Source: an uncultured Gammaproteobacteria bacterium (GTDB lineage: Bacteria; Pseudomonadota; Gammaproteobacteria; Poriferisulfidales; GCA-002705445). From it: 32,634 bases of DNA. How positions within the stretch are numbered: the stretch's first letter is position 1; each line of letters begins with the position of its first letter. The notes beneath the pieces were generated by a model. It was not told the origin of the DNA. It ran no database searches and saw only the letters and a list, made by a program, of their open reading frames with translations. The stretch covers positions 1 to 32,634 of the forward strand of contig CAJYAP010000012.1 in assembly GCA_913065025.1 (NCBI GenBank). Reading direction: 5' to 3'. Made by a program: the position numbers and the translations under genes. Positions 10,917 to 20,455 of the stretch are shown here, one piece after another.

Positions 10917-13369
10917 TATTCTATTTGTCTTGCGACCTCTATTCTTTGGAATACCTCAATATTATCACCAGGTTTTACATCATTATAATTTTTAACAGCT
11001 ATTCCGCATTCTGTACCTAATTTTACTTCTTTTACATCATCTTTATGTCTTCTGAGTGACTCAAGCTCACCCTCATAAATTACAATGTTATCTCTTAAAA
11101 CCCTTATCGGGTTACCTTTTTTCATTATACCCTCAACTACTTGGCAACCTGCAACAGCTCCCATTGCTGAAGATTTAAAAACATCCTTAACTTCAGCGAG
11201 TCCTAAAATTTCTTCTTTAGTGTCAGGTGAAAGTAATCCACTCATTCCAGCTTTAACATCATCAATCAAATTATAAATAATACTATAATATCTTAAATCA
11301 ATTTTTTTCTCGTCTACTGACCTTTTAGCTTGACTGTCAGCCCTAACGTTGAAACCCAAAATCATTGCATTTGATGCTTCAGCTAACGCTATGTCTGACT
11401 CATTAATTGCTCCTGCAGAGGAACTAATAATTTTAACCATAACTTCGTCTGTATTTAATTTTAAAAGAGATTCACATATAGCTTGTGAGCTACCTTGAAC
11501 ATCGGTTTTCAATAATATGTTAAATGTTGGAATTTCACCTTTCTTTAAATTACTAAATATATTGTCTAATGTTGGAGCTTGATATTGCGAGGCAAATTTA
11601 TTATCTCTAATTTTTGTCTTTCTAAATTCTGCTATTTCTCTTATTTTTTTATCATTTACAGCTGACAAAACCTCGTCTCCAACTTCTGGGGCTCCTGATA
11701 AACCTAAGATCACAGCTGGAGTTGAAGGTGTTGCATTATCTATTCTTTTTCCACTTTGATCAATCATTGCTCTAATTCTACCAAACTCTTTTCCACATAA
11801 AATATTATCACCTACATTCATACAACCTTTCTGTATTAAAACAGTTGCAGTTGCTCCTTTTCCTTTATCTAGAGCAGACTCTAATACAATACCTGTAGCA
11901 GAACCTTTTGATATAGCTTTAAGCTCAAGCACCTCAGATAGTAAAGATATTGATTCTAATAAATTATCAATACCAGTCCCTTCCTTTGCTGAAACCTCTA
12001 CAAAAATATTTTCACCACCCCACTCTTCTGGAATAACCTCATATTTTGTTAATTCTGTTTTTACATTTTCTACATTTGCTCCTTCTTTATCTATTTTATT
12101 TACAGCAACTATTATTGGAACTCCTGCAGCTTTAGAATGCTCGATAGCTTCTATAGTTTGAGGTTTTACACCGTCATCTGCAGCCACTACCAAAATTACA
12201 ATATCTGTACAATTTGCTCCACGAGCCCTCATAGAGGTAAACGCTGCGTGCCCAGGAGTATCAAGAAAGGTTAGTAAACCATGCTGAGTTTCAACTTGAT
12301 AAGCTCCAATATGTTGGGTAATACCTCCAGCTTCTCCAGAAGCAACTCTACTTGCTCTAATATAATCTAATAACGATGTTTTACCATGATCAACATGTCC
12401 CATAATTGTAATAGCTGGAGGTCTAGATTCTAATTCATATTTATCTTCGGGCTCTATCGTTAATAAGTTTTTTTCAATATTTTCGAAATCAATAGTTTTT
12501 GCTTTATGACCCATTTCTTCTATAACTAAAGTAGCTGTATCCTGATCTAATGATTCGTTAATAGTTGCCATAACACCCATTTTCATAAGAGTTTTTATAA
12601 CTTCAGCTGATTTTACAGATATTGCTGATGAAATTTCTGAAACAGAAATGAATTCTCCCAGCTCAACAGTATGAATCACAGGTTCAGTTGGTTTTTCGAA
12701 TTGGTGTTTTTCATCGCCATCACCTTTGACTTTCTTAGGTGATTTTCTTCTAATAACTCTATTTTCATCTGATATATGGATTTTTTTTCTTCTGCTTTTA
12801 GATTTTATAACAACATTACTTTTTTCATTATTAACAAATTTTGTTTTTAGTTTCTTTTTTTTCTTTTTATTATTATTTTCAGAGCCAGAATCTTCTTCTA
12901 TAGAAGGGTCTGGCAATACAATATTTTCTTTTTCAGAAACTTGTATATCTTTTTCAACACTAACGCTATCTTCACTCTCTAAAGAATTGACTTCATTCCT
13001 GATATTACTATCTTCCTGAGGTTCGCTGCTGGAAATTTCTTCTAAATTTTGTTCCTTTTTTGGCTCTAGTTTTTCTGTTACCTGATTATTTTTTTTGGAA
13101 AAAACTTTTTTCTTTCTTACTACAACTTTTGTTTTTTGTTTTTGCTCTTCTTTATTTTCTTCAGTATGAATTTCTTTTATTACCGGTGTTGAATTTTTTT
13201 TTATATTTTGATTATTTCTTACATAATTTAATAATTGCATTTTTTCATCATCACTAATTAAGTCATTCTCATTTTTTTTATTTACACCAGCTAGCTCTAA
13301 CTGATCCATTAAACGATTTACAGGTAGTCCAACTGTTTTTGAAAAATCTTTAACCGTGATATCTGTCAT
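10916..13369 (-). CDS. infB: Translation initiation factor IF-2
   Basis: 817 aa; G-domain motifs [25 protein letters not shown]; charged N-terminal linker. Confidence 0.98.
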   Translation of the reverse strand: MTDITVKDFSKTVGLPVNRLMDQLELAGVNKKNENDLISDDEKMQLLNYVRNNQNIKKNSTPVIKEIHTEENKEEQKQKTKVVVRKKKVFSKKNNQVTEKLEPKKEQNLEEISSSEPQEDSNIRNEVNSLESEDSVSVEKDIQVSEKENIVLPDPSIEEDSGSENNNKKKKKKLKTKFVNNEKSNVVIKSKSRRKKIHISDENRVIRRKSPKKVKGDGDEKHQFEKPTEPVIHTVELGEFISVSEISSAISVKSAEVIKTLMKMGVMATINESLDQDTATLVIEEMGHKAKTIDFENIEKNLLTIEPEDKYELESRPPAITIMGHVDHGKTSLLDYIRASRVASGEAGGITQHIGAYQVETQHGLLTFLDTPGHAAFTSMRARGANCTDIVILVVAADDGVKPQTIEAIEHSKAAGVPIIVAVNKIDKEGANVENVKTELTKYEVIPEEWGGENIFVEVSAKEGTGIDNLLESISLLSEVLELKAISKGSATGIVLESALDKGKGATATVLIQKGCMNVGDNILCGKEFGRIRAMIDQSGKRIDNATPSTPAVILGLSGAPEVGDEVLSAVNDKKIREIAEFRKTKIRDNKFASQYQAPTLDNIFSNLKKGEIPTFNILLKTDVQGSSQAICESLLKLNTDEVMVKIISSSAGAINESDIALAEASNAMILGFNVRADSQAKRSVDEKKIDLRYYSIIYNLIDDVKAGMSGLLSPDTKEEILGLAEVKDVFKSSAMGAVAGCQVVEGIMKKGNPIRVLRDNIVIYEGELESLRRHKDDVKEVKLGTECGIAVKNYNDVKPGDNIEVFQRIEVARQIE

Positions 13370-13372
13370 TTT

Positions 13373-14869
13373 TTATTTTGTTCCTTCTAGCATAGGTGCT
13401 CTTGCTGTCATAATTAATTTACCAGCTACTTCTTCAGTCATATTTGTAATTGGCATCAACTCATCTATTGATTGATCTGCTAAATCATTAATTGTTATTA
13501 TTCCCCTACATGCAAGCTCAAAAGCTAAGTCATTTGTCATGCCTTGCATTTCTAGTAATGCTTTTGATGGCTCAGCATCCATATTTAAAGATTCAGGATT
13601 TATTGCCTGCTTTAGCAAGTAATCTCTAGCTTTATTTCTTATTTCTTCAACAATATTTTCGTCGAGCGCTTCAATTTCCGTCATATCCTTTGGTGGAGCG
13701 TACGCAATTTCATCAATACTCGAAAATCCTTCTTGAGATAAAACTAGAGCAATTTCTGGTGTAATCTCTAAATACTTGACAAAATTTTCGCTGATTGCTT
13801 GAGTTTCAGCTTCGCTCTTCTCGTCAACTTGACCCTCTGTCATAACATTTAAGTCCCACCCTGTTAATTGACTTGCAAGTTTGACATTTTGCCCACCTCT
13901 ACCAATTGCTTGTGACAATTTCTCCTCTTCTACTGCAATATCCATGCTTTTAGAGTCTTCATCCATTACTATAGATAGCACAGTTGCAGGTGACATAGCA
14001 TTTATGACAAACTGTGCTGGATTTTCATCCCATAATATAATATCGATTCTTTCCCCAGCTATTTCATTGGAAACTGACTGAACCCTTGATCCTCTCATAC
14101 CAACACATGCTCCAACAGGATCCAATCTTGGGTCGTTAGATTTTACAGCTATTTTTGCTCTAACACCTGGATCTCTTGCAGCACTTAAAATTTCAATCAA
14201 GTCTTGCCCAACTTCAGGGACTTCCATACTAAATAAATTAATCAAAAATTCTGGGTGTGTTCTAGATAAAAATAATTGCGGGCCCTTTGCTTCTGCTCTA
14301 ACTTCTTTTAGAAAAGCTCTAACTCTATCTCCATTTCTAATTGCCTCTCTTGGAATAAGGTCATCTTTTTCTATAAAACCTTCAGTGTTATTTCCTAAAT
14401 CTATTAAAACACCGTTATGTTCTACACGTTTAACAATACCCATTATTAACTCACCAACTTTACTTTCAAAAGATTCTACAATTCTTAGTCTCTCTGCCTC
14501 TCTAACCTTTTGAACTATAACTTGTTTAGCAGTATGTGCAGCTATTCTTCCAAATGGTACAGATTCTATTTCTTCTTCAATTGAATCACCTATCTCTATT
14601 TCATCATGTTGTTTTGTTGCGTAAGCATGCAGTATCTGAGCGTCTGGTGAAGTAAATTCTGGGTCATCATCAGACAGAACAATCCATCTTCTATATGTTG
14701 TATAATCTCCAGTAACTCTATCTATGGAAACTCTAACATCAACTTCTTTGGAATATTTTTTTCTTGTAGCTGTTGCTAAAGCAATTTCTATTGCATTAAA
14801 AATAATTTCTTTATCTACACCTTTTTCATTTGAAACTGCATCAACTACATTTAAAATCTCTTTACTCAT
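13373..14869 (-). CDS. nusA: Transcription termination/antitermination factor NusA
   Basis: 498 aa; S1, KH1/KH2 (GACVGMRGSRVQSVSNEI; AIGRGGQNVKLASQLTGW) and C-terminal acidic repeats. Confidence 0.98.
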   Translation of the reverse strand: MSKEILNVVDAVSNEKGVDKEIIFNAIEIALATATRKKYSKEVDVRVSIDRVTGDYTTYRRWIVLSDDDPEFTSPDAQILHAYATKQHDEIEIGDSIEEEIESVPFGRIAAHTAKQVIVQKVREAERLRIVESFESKVGELIMGIVKRVEHNGVLIDLGNNTEGFIEKDDLIPREAIRNGDRVRAFLKEVRAEAKGPQLFLSRTHPEFLINLFSMEVPEVGQDLIEILSAARDPGVRAKIAVKSNDPRLDPVGACVGMRGSRVQSVSNEIAGERIDIILWDENPAQFVINAMSPATVLSIVMDEDSKSMDIAVEEEKLSQAIGRGGQNVKLASQLTGWDLNVMTEGQVDEKSEAETQAISENFVKYLEITPEIALVLSQEGFSSIDEIAYAPPKDMTEIEALDENIVEEIRNKARDYLLKQAINPESLNMDAEPSKALLEMQGMTNDLAFELACRGIITINDLADQSIDELMPITNMTEEVAGKLIMTARAPMLEGTK

Positions 14870-14884
14870 TTTAATCTCTCCAGA

Positions 14885-15325
14885 TTATATCTTTAATCTT
14901 GCGCTATCTATAGAATCATATTTAATTTCATAACTTTCTTTATCGTCATTAATAACCACGTGATCATCTGTTACTCTTACTATAATACCTCTAATATTTT
15001 TCCTACTTTTTACTAACCATTTAAGCTTTACTTTTACACCTTTATTAAGATACCTATTAAAATGATCTTGTGTTATTAAAACTCTATCAAATCCTGGCGA
15101 AGAAACTTCTAATACATAGTCAGGGTCGCATAGCTCCTCAGTATCCAGAAGATGAGACACTTGGTAACTCACTTTCTCGCAATCATCAATTCTGATACCC
15201 TTCTCACTATCTATATATAATGTAAATTTTAAAGAATTATTTTGCTGTCCAATACTTAAACCCCACATATCATATCCCAATGATGATACAATTGGTCTTA
15301 CCAACTCTGTAATTTCATTTTTCAA
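14885..15325 (-). CDS. rimP: Ribosome maturation factor RimP
   Basis: 146 aa; DCEKVSYQVSHLLD, YVLEVSSPGFDRVL; upstream of nusA. Start codon is TTG (caa at 15323-15325). Confidence 0.95.
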   Translation of the reverse strand: MKNEITELVRPIVSSLGYDMWGLSIGQQNNSLKFTLYIDSEKGIRIDDCEKVSYQVSHLLDTEELCDPDYVLEVSSPGFDRVLITQDHFNRYLNKGVKVKLKWLVKSRKNIRGIIVRVTDDHVVINDDKESYEIKYDSIDSARLKI

Positions 15326-15368
15326 TTAAAATCTACCTACCTATTCTTAATAATTTAACTCTTAGACG

Positions 15369-15392
15369 AAAAAAACCCCATATAGGGGCTCT
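15369..15392 (-). terminator. Intrinsic terminator T2 in the rimP leader
   Basis: Minus strand AGAGCCCCTATATGGGGTTTTTTT: CCCC/GGGG core extendable with A-U/G-U pairs, followed by a T tract. Confidence 0.75.
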
Positions 15393-15413
15393 AAAAAATT
15401 CCCTTAAAAGGGA
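15393..15413 (-). terminator. Intrinsic terminator T1 in the rimP leader
   Basis: Minus strand TCCCTTTTAAGGGA hairpin followed by ATTTTTT, immediately upstream of T2. Confidence 0.72.
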
Positions 15414-15443
15414 CCTAATAGTATCTAACAATTTACTTCTTAT

Positions 15444-15472
15444 AGTATATTTTGGAAAGCATCAAACATCAA
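15444..15472 (-). promoter_or_regulatory. Putative promoter of rimP-nusA-infB, upstream of the tandem terminators
   Basis: Minus strand TTGATG (15467-15472), 17-nt spacer, TATACT (15444-15449). Confidence 0.6.
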
Positions 15473-15554
15473 CATATTTAAAAATGTCATTATTTTCATA
15501 TATTTCCAGTGAAACTTTACAAATATATTTAGTTATTAAAAATAGTGTTCGAAT

Positions 15555-17381
15555 CTAATTTTCAGCCTGCTCTCTAAGGTTTCTTTTTCGCTCGTTAGGA
15601 TCTAAATATCTTTTTCTAAGTCTAAGGCTTTCTGGCGTAACTTCTAAAAGTTCATCCTCATTTATGTATGACATCATTTGTTCTAAAGACATAATTCTTG
15701 GAGGAACTAATGTGACAGCTTTGTCGGTTCCAGATGCTCTGACGTTTGTAAGTTGTTTTCCTTTTAAGACATTAATAGCTAAATCATTTTCCTTGCTGTG
15801 CTCCCCAACTATCATTCCCTGATAAACTTTTGCTTGAGGCTCTACAAACATTATTCCACTTGACTGTAAATTGAAAATTGCATAAGCAACCGCAGTTCCA
15901 GTTTCTGTAGATATTAAAGCACCATTTCTTCTAGAACCCATTTCGCCTTTAAATTTTCCGTATGAATGAAAGACTCTGTTAATAACTCCAGTTCCTCTCG
16001 TATCAGTTAAAAATCTACTTTGGTATCCAATTAATCCTCTCGATGGAGCTAAAAATATTAAACGCACTTTATCACCTTCAGCTGATTTCATATCAATCAT
16101 TTCGGATTTTCTTTGATTCATTCCGTCAATAACGGTACTAGAAAACTCCTTATCTACGTCTATTGTTACTTCTTCTATAGGCTCAAGCTTATTATTTTCT
16201 GAATCGGTTTTATATAATACATTTGGTCTTGAAACTGTTAATTCAAATCCCTCCCTTCTCATTTGCTCAACTAAAACTCCCAGCTGAAGCTCGCCTCTAC
16301 CTCCAATTTCAAAAGCATCTTTGTTATCATTCTCAGAGAATGTTATAGCTACATTAACTTCTGCTTCAGCCATAAGTCTCTCCCTAATAACAGTTGATGT
16401 TACTTTTTTTCCTTCTAAACCTGCTAACGGTGAATCGTTAACTAAAATCGTTACTGACATTGTAGGTGGATCTATTGGAGTAGATTGAATTGGGGTTGAC
16501 ACTTCTGAATCACATATGGTGTCTGCAACTGATGTTTTAGTTAGGCCAGCTATACAGATTATATCGCCAGCATGGACTTCATTTACAGGAACTCTTTCAG
16601 CACCATTAAACCTTAATAATTTCGTTAGTCTTCCTGTTTCGACAGTTTCTCCATCTAAGTTTATTGATTTAACACTATCATTAACTTTTGCTGAGCCTTG
16701 CTCCACTCTTCCTATTAAACATCTACCAAGATATGGATCTGAGTCTAAAAGTGTAGATAACATTGCAAAGGGTTTTTCTGCTTCTATTTTAGGAGGAGAA
16801 ACATAATCTAATATTAAGTTTAAAAGTGCATGCAAATCTTTTCTTTCGTCAGTAAGTTCTGCGACACACCAACCATCTCTTCCTGAGGCATACATTATTG
16901 GAAAATCTAATTGCTCATCATTTGCATCTAAAGAAACAAATAAATCAAATACCTCATCAATAACCTCATCTGGTCTTCCATCAGGTCTATCAACCTTATT
17001 AATTATAACTATTGGCTTTAACCCTTGAGCTAAAGCTTTTCCAAGGACAAACTTTGTCTGTGGCATTGGTCCTTCTGCAGCGTCTGTAAGAAGAATTACA
17101 CCATCAGCCATACCTAAAACTCTTTCAACTTCTCCACCAAAATCGGCATGACCAGGTGTATCTATTATATTAATTCTAGTTTCTTTCCAATTTACAGATG
17201 TAGGCTTAGCAAGAATCGTAATACCTCTTTCTTTTTCTAAATCCCCTGAATCCATCAATCTTTCTTCCACCTGTTGATTTTCCCTAAATGTACCACTCTG
17301 CTTTAGAATGGAATCAATTAAAGTAGTTTTGCCATGATCAACATGAGCGATAATAGCGATGTTTCGCATATCTTCCGACAT
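15555..17381 (-). CDS. typA: Ribosome-associated GTPase TypA/BipA
   Basis: MRNIAIIAHVDHGKTTLIDSIL, RGITILAK, DTPGHADFGGEVERVL and a TypA C-terminal domain. ORF track starts at a GTG (17387); ATG at 17381 has AGG about 6 nt upstream. Confidence 0.97.
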   Translation of the reverse strand: MSEDMRNIAIIAHVDHGKTTLIDSILKQSGTFRENQQVEERLMDSGDLEKERGITILAKPTSVNWKETRINIIDTPGHADFGGEVERVLGMADGVILLTDAAEGPMPQTKFVLGKALAQGLKPIVIINKVDRPDGRPDEVIDEVFDLFVSLDANDEQLDFPIMYASGRDGWCVAELTDERKDLHALLNLILDYVSPPKIEAEKPFAMLSTLLDSDPYLGRCLIGRVEQGSAKVNDSVKSINLDGETVETGRLTKLLRFNGAERVPVNEVHAGDIICIAGLTKTSVADTICDSEVSTPIQSTPIDPPTMSVTILVNDSPLAGLEGKKVTSTVIRERLMAEAEVNVAITFSENDNKDAFEIGGRGELQLGVLVEQMRREGFELTVSRPNVLYKTDSENNKLEPIEEVTIDVDKEFSSTVIDGMNQRKSEMIDMKSAEGDKVRLIFLAPSRGLIGYQSRFLTDTRGTGVINRVFHSYGKFKGEMGSRRNGALISTETGTAVAYAIFNLQSSGIMFVEPQAKVYQGMIVGEHSKENDLAINVLKGKQLTNVRASGTDKAVTLVPPRIMSLEQMMSYINEDELLEVTPESLRLRKRYLDPNERKRNLREQAEN

Positions 17382-17412
17382 AAGCACCTATAAAATAATA
17401 AAAGAATTTAAT

Positions 17413-17489
<77 letters not shown>

Positions 17490-17525
17490 CCGTATGTATG
17501 GAGTTTACTTAAGTAATATAATTTA

Positions 17526-18959
17526 TCAAGTAAGTATCTCAAAAACATACTTGAAAATAGAATCTGGAAACAAGAATACCAATATAATTGAAGCAGGAAT
17601 TAAAGATAAAATAAATAAACTAAAATTACCTCTGACATTTATTAGACTATTACTGCCACTCTCAAAAAACATAAACCAGATTACTCTGAGGTAGTAATAC
17701 AAGCCTATAACTGTCATTAAAACAACAACAACCGCTGCTAATATTAATCCTCTGTCTACTAGTGCATCAAGAACAAGATATTTAGCATAAAAGCCAATAG
17801 TTAATGGTATGCCAGCAGTTGATAACAAAGTTATCATTAGCAAAATTGAAACATATCCTGAACGAGAAGAAAAGCCTTTGAAGTCATTTATATAAATCAA
17901 ATCAAATTTCTTAGATGATATAAAAGTTACTATTGATATGGCAGAAACTATGGTGACTGCATATGAGATTACATAAAAAGCTGCTATAGAAAAATTATTA
18001 TTAATTGCTGAAAAAATACCTAAAAATATAAATCCTGCATTAGCAACACCAGAATAAGCTAACATCCTCATAATTTTTTTTTGAGCTAACGCAAATAAAT
18101 TACCCACGAGTATAGAAAATATTCCTAATAAAAGAAGTAGTTTTGAAAAGTTATCATTATTAATAATAGGGTTATCCTCAAGGAATCTATATGTTAATAC
18201 AAAAAAAGCAATTTTAGGAATTGAAGCAATAAAATTTGTTATTGGTAATGGCGATCCTTCATAAACATCAGGTAACCACATATGAAAAGGAGCTACTGCA
18301 AATTTAAAAGCAACACCAATAAATATTAATACGTATGAAAATAAGTATAAATTTGATTCATCGTATGAAATTAAGTATTTAGAGATATCTGAAATTGATA
18401 AAGTACCAGTAATGCCATATAAATAAGAGAATCCAAATAATATGATACCTGATGCAATAGTACTTAATACAAAATATTTGATTGCTGCTTCACTAGATAA
18501 AATACTTGATCTATTTAAAGCAATTAAAGAATATAAGCTTAATGAAGATAACTCTATCCCAAGGAAAAGAACTATTAAATTGTTTGAAGATATAATTATA
18601 AAACAGCCTAATAAGGCAAAAATTAACAAAGAATAAAACTCTCCTGTAATTATCTTTTTATCTTTTAAATAATTTCTAGATATCAATATTTGTACTAAAA
18701 ATATGAAATAACAAATATGTTTAAAAAAATCTGTCACATTAGTTTTTATAATAGAGTTATTAAAAAGAAGTGAAGAAGTAATAGTTTGGTTCTGAAGACT
18801 GACTATAAAGGCTACTATAACTGATAATACAGCTAAGTGAAAAACGTACTTACTTGAAAATTTAAATAACCCGGCCAATAATATAACCATAGACATTATA
18901 AATAATATAATTTCTGGGATAAAGTTTAATAAACTTGTAATTGTATTTTCTATAATCAT
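17526..18959 (-). CDS. nuoN: NADH-quinone oxidoreductase subunit N
   Basis: 477-aa polytopic proton-channel protein (KFAVAPFHMWLPDVYEGSPLPITNFIAS); last nuo gene. Confidence 0.96.
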   Translation of the reverse strand: MIIENTITSLLNFIPEIILFIMSMVILLAGLFKFSSKYVFHLAVLSVIVAFIVSLQNQTITSSLLFNNSIIKTNVTDFFKHICYFIFLVQILISRNYLKDKKIITGEFYSLLIFALLGCFIIISSNNLIVLFLGIELSSLSLYSLIALNRSSILSSEAAIKYFVLSTIASGIILFGFSYLYGITGTLSISDISKYLISYDESNLYLFSYVLIFIGVAFKFAVAPFHMWLPDVYEGSPLPITNFIASIPKIAFFVLTYRFLEDNPIINNDNFSKLLLLLGIFSILVGNLFALAQKKIMRMLAYSGVANAGFIFLGIFSAINNNFSIAAFYVISYAVTIVSAISIVTFISSKKFDLIYINDFKGFSSRSGYVSILLMITLLSTAGIPLTIGFYAKYLVLDALVDRGLILAAVVVVLMTVIGLYYYLRVIWFMFFESGSNSLINVRGNFSLFILSLIPASIILVFLFPDSIFKYVFEILT

Positions 18960-20455
18960 ATTTTTAAAAGTAAATTATTAGTCATATTTTCTAATGTAAC
19001 GTTCATAAAACTAATTATATAATCAGGATAAAAACCAAGTATAAGTACAATAATAGCCATAGTAAAAAGAAGTATTTTTTCAATAAAATTTGCATCAACA
19101 CATTCCTCTAAATTAACTTTAATTTCTCCATAAACAACTCTTTTTACAAGCCATAATGAATAGACTGCTGATACTATTAATGTAGTTGATGCTAAAAAAG
19201 CATAAATATAATTTGCTTTAAATGATGACATTATTATCAAGAGCTCGCCTACAAAACTTGATGTACCTGGTAATCCGCAATTTGCTAAAGCAAAAAATAC
19301 AAAGAACCAACTATATATTGGCATTTGGTTTAATATTCCGCCCAGGTCAGATATTTTCTTTGTTTTGTATCTGTCGTAAATTGATCCAACGCATATAAAC
19401 AATGCTGCTGAAACAAAACCATGAGAAATAATTTGATACATACTACCAGAAAAACTAATAACCAGATCATTGTTATTAGACGTATTATCAAATAGCTGAA
19501 AAATTATAAAAAATCCTAATGTAACAAAACCCATATGTGAAATTGAAGAATATGCAATTAGTTTTTTCATATCATTCTGAGTAATAGCAACTAAACCTAC
19601 GTAGACTATTGCGATCAAAGACAAAATTATAAAAAATATATCTAATGATTGAGCTCCCATAGGGACTACTGGGATGACATATCTTATTAAACCATATGCA
19701 CCTACCTTTAATAATATTGCCGCCAAAACTACTGAGCCAGATGTAGGAGCTTCTACATGTGCATCTGGTAACCAAGTATGAAAAGGAAACATTGGTATTT
19801 TAATAGCAAAAGCTATAGCCATTGCAATAAAAAGCCACTCTTGCTCCAATAATGAGAAATTTGTATTGTAGAATGAAATAACATTAAATGAGGATATTGA
19901 AGAATTTATATATAAAAAAGATACTAATAGTAATATTGAGCCAAGAAAAGTATATATAAAAAACTTAAGAGATGCATATATTCTGTTAGATCCACCCCAT
20001 ATACCAATTATTAAAAACATAGGTATAAGCAAAGCTTCGAAAAATATATAAAATAATATAGCATCAAGCGCAGAAAAGACACCTATGGTGATACCGTTTG
20101 CGATAAGAAAACTAGCATAGTATTGATTTCTTTTTTTGACTGTTATTGTAGAATTATACAAAGATACTATTAAGAAAATAATTGTATTTAACAATATTAA
20201 TAAAACTGATATAGCATCAACACCTAGAAAATAATATATATTCAGAGATGGAATCCATTCAATATTCTCAATAAACTGAAAATTTGATTTGCTTTGATTA
20301 AAACCTAGCAGCAGATATACAGATAACAAAAAAACAATAAAATTTATAAATATATTGTATGCATTTATGATATAAATTTTCTTATTATAAAATAATAAAA
20401 ATAAACCTGAAATTATAGGAATCCATATTAATAAAGATAAAATATTTTCTATCAT
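18956..20455 (-). CDS. nuoM: NADH-quinone oxidoreductase subunit M
   Basis: 499 aa; GVDAISVLLILL, KIPMFPFHTWLPDAHVEAPTSGSVVLA, AYSSISHMGF. Confidence 0.97.
   Translation of the reverse strand: MIENILSLLIWIPIISGLFLLFYNKKIYIINAYNIFINFIVFLLSVYLLLGFNQSKSNFQFIENIEWIPSLNIYYFLGVDAISVLLILLNTIIFLIVSLYNSTITVKKRNQYYASFLIANGITIGVFSALDAILFYIFFEALLIPMFLIIGIWGGSNRIYASLKFFIYTFLGSILLLVSFLYINSSISSFNVISFYNTNFSLLEQEWLFIAMAIAFAIKIPMFPFHTWLPDAHVEAPTSGSVVLAAILLKVGAYGLIRYVIPVVPMGAQSLDIFFIILSLIAIVYVGLVAITQNDMKKLIAYSSISHMGFVTLGFFIIFQLFDNTSNNNDLVISFSGSMYQIISHGFVSAALFICVGSIYDRYKTKKISDLGGILNQMPIYSWFFVFFALANCGLPGTSSFVGELLIIMSSFKANYIYAFLASTTLIVSAVYSLWLVKRVVYGEIKVNLEECVDANFIEKILLFTMAIIVLILGFYPDYIISFMNVTLENMTNNLLLKI

Noticed and set aside
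12726-13257. Plus-strand ORFs of 97 and 65 aa opposite the infB N-terminus
   Set aside because: Phe/Leu/Ser-rich mirror of the Lys/Glu-rich IF-2 linker; compositional artefact.
12770-13370. Lys/Glu/Ser-rich repetitive N-terminal segment of IF-2
   Set aside because: Variable charged linkers are normal in bacterial IF-2; not a new repeat system.
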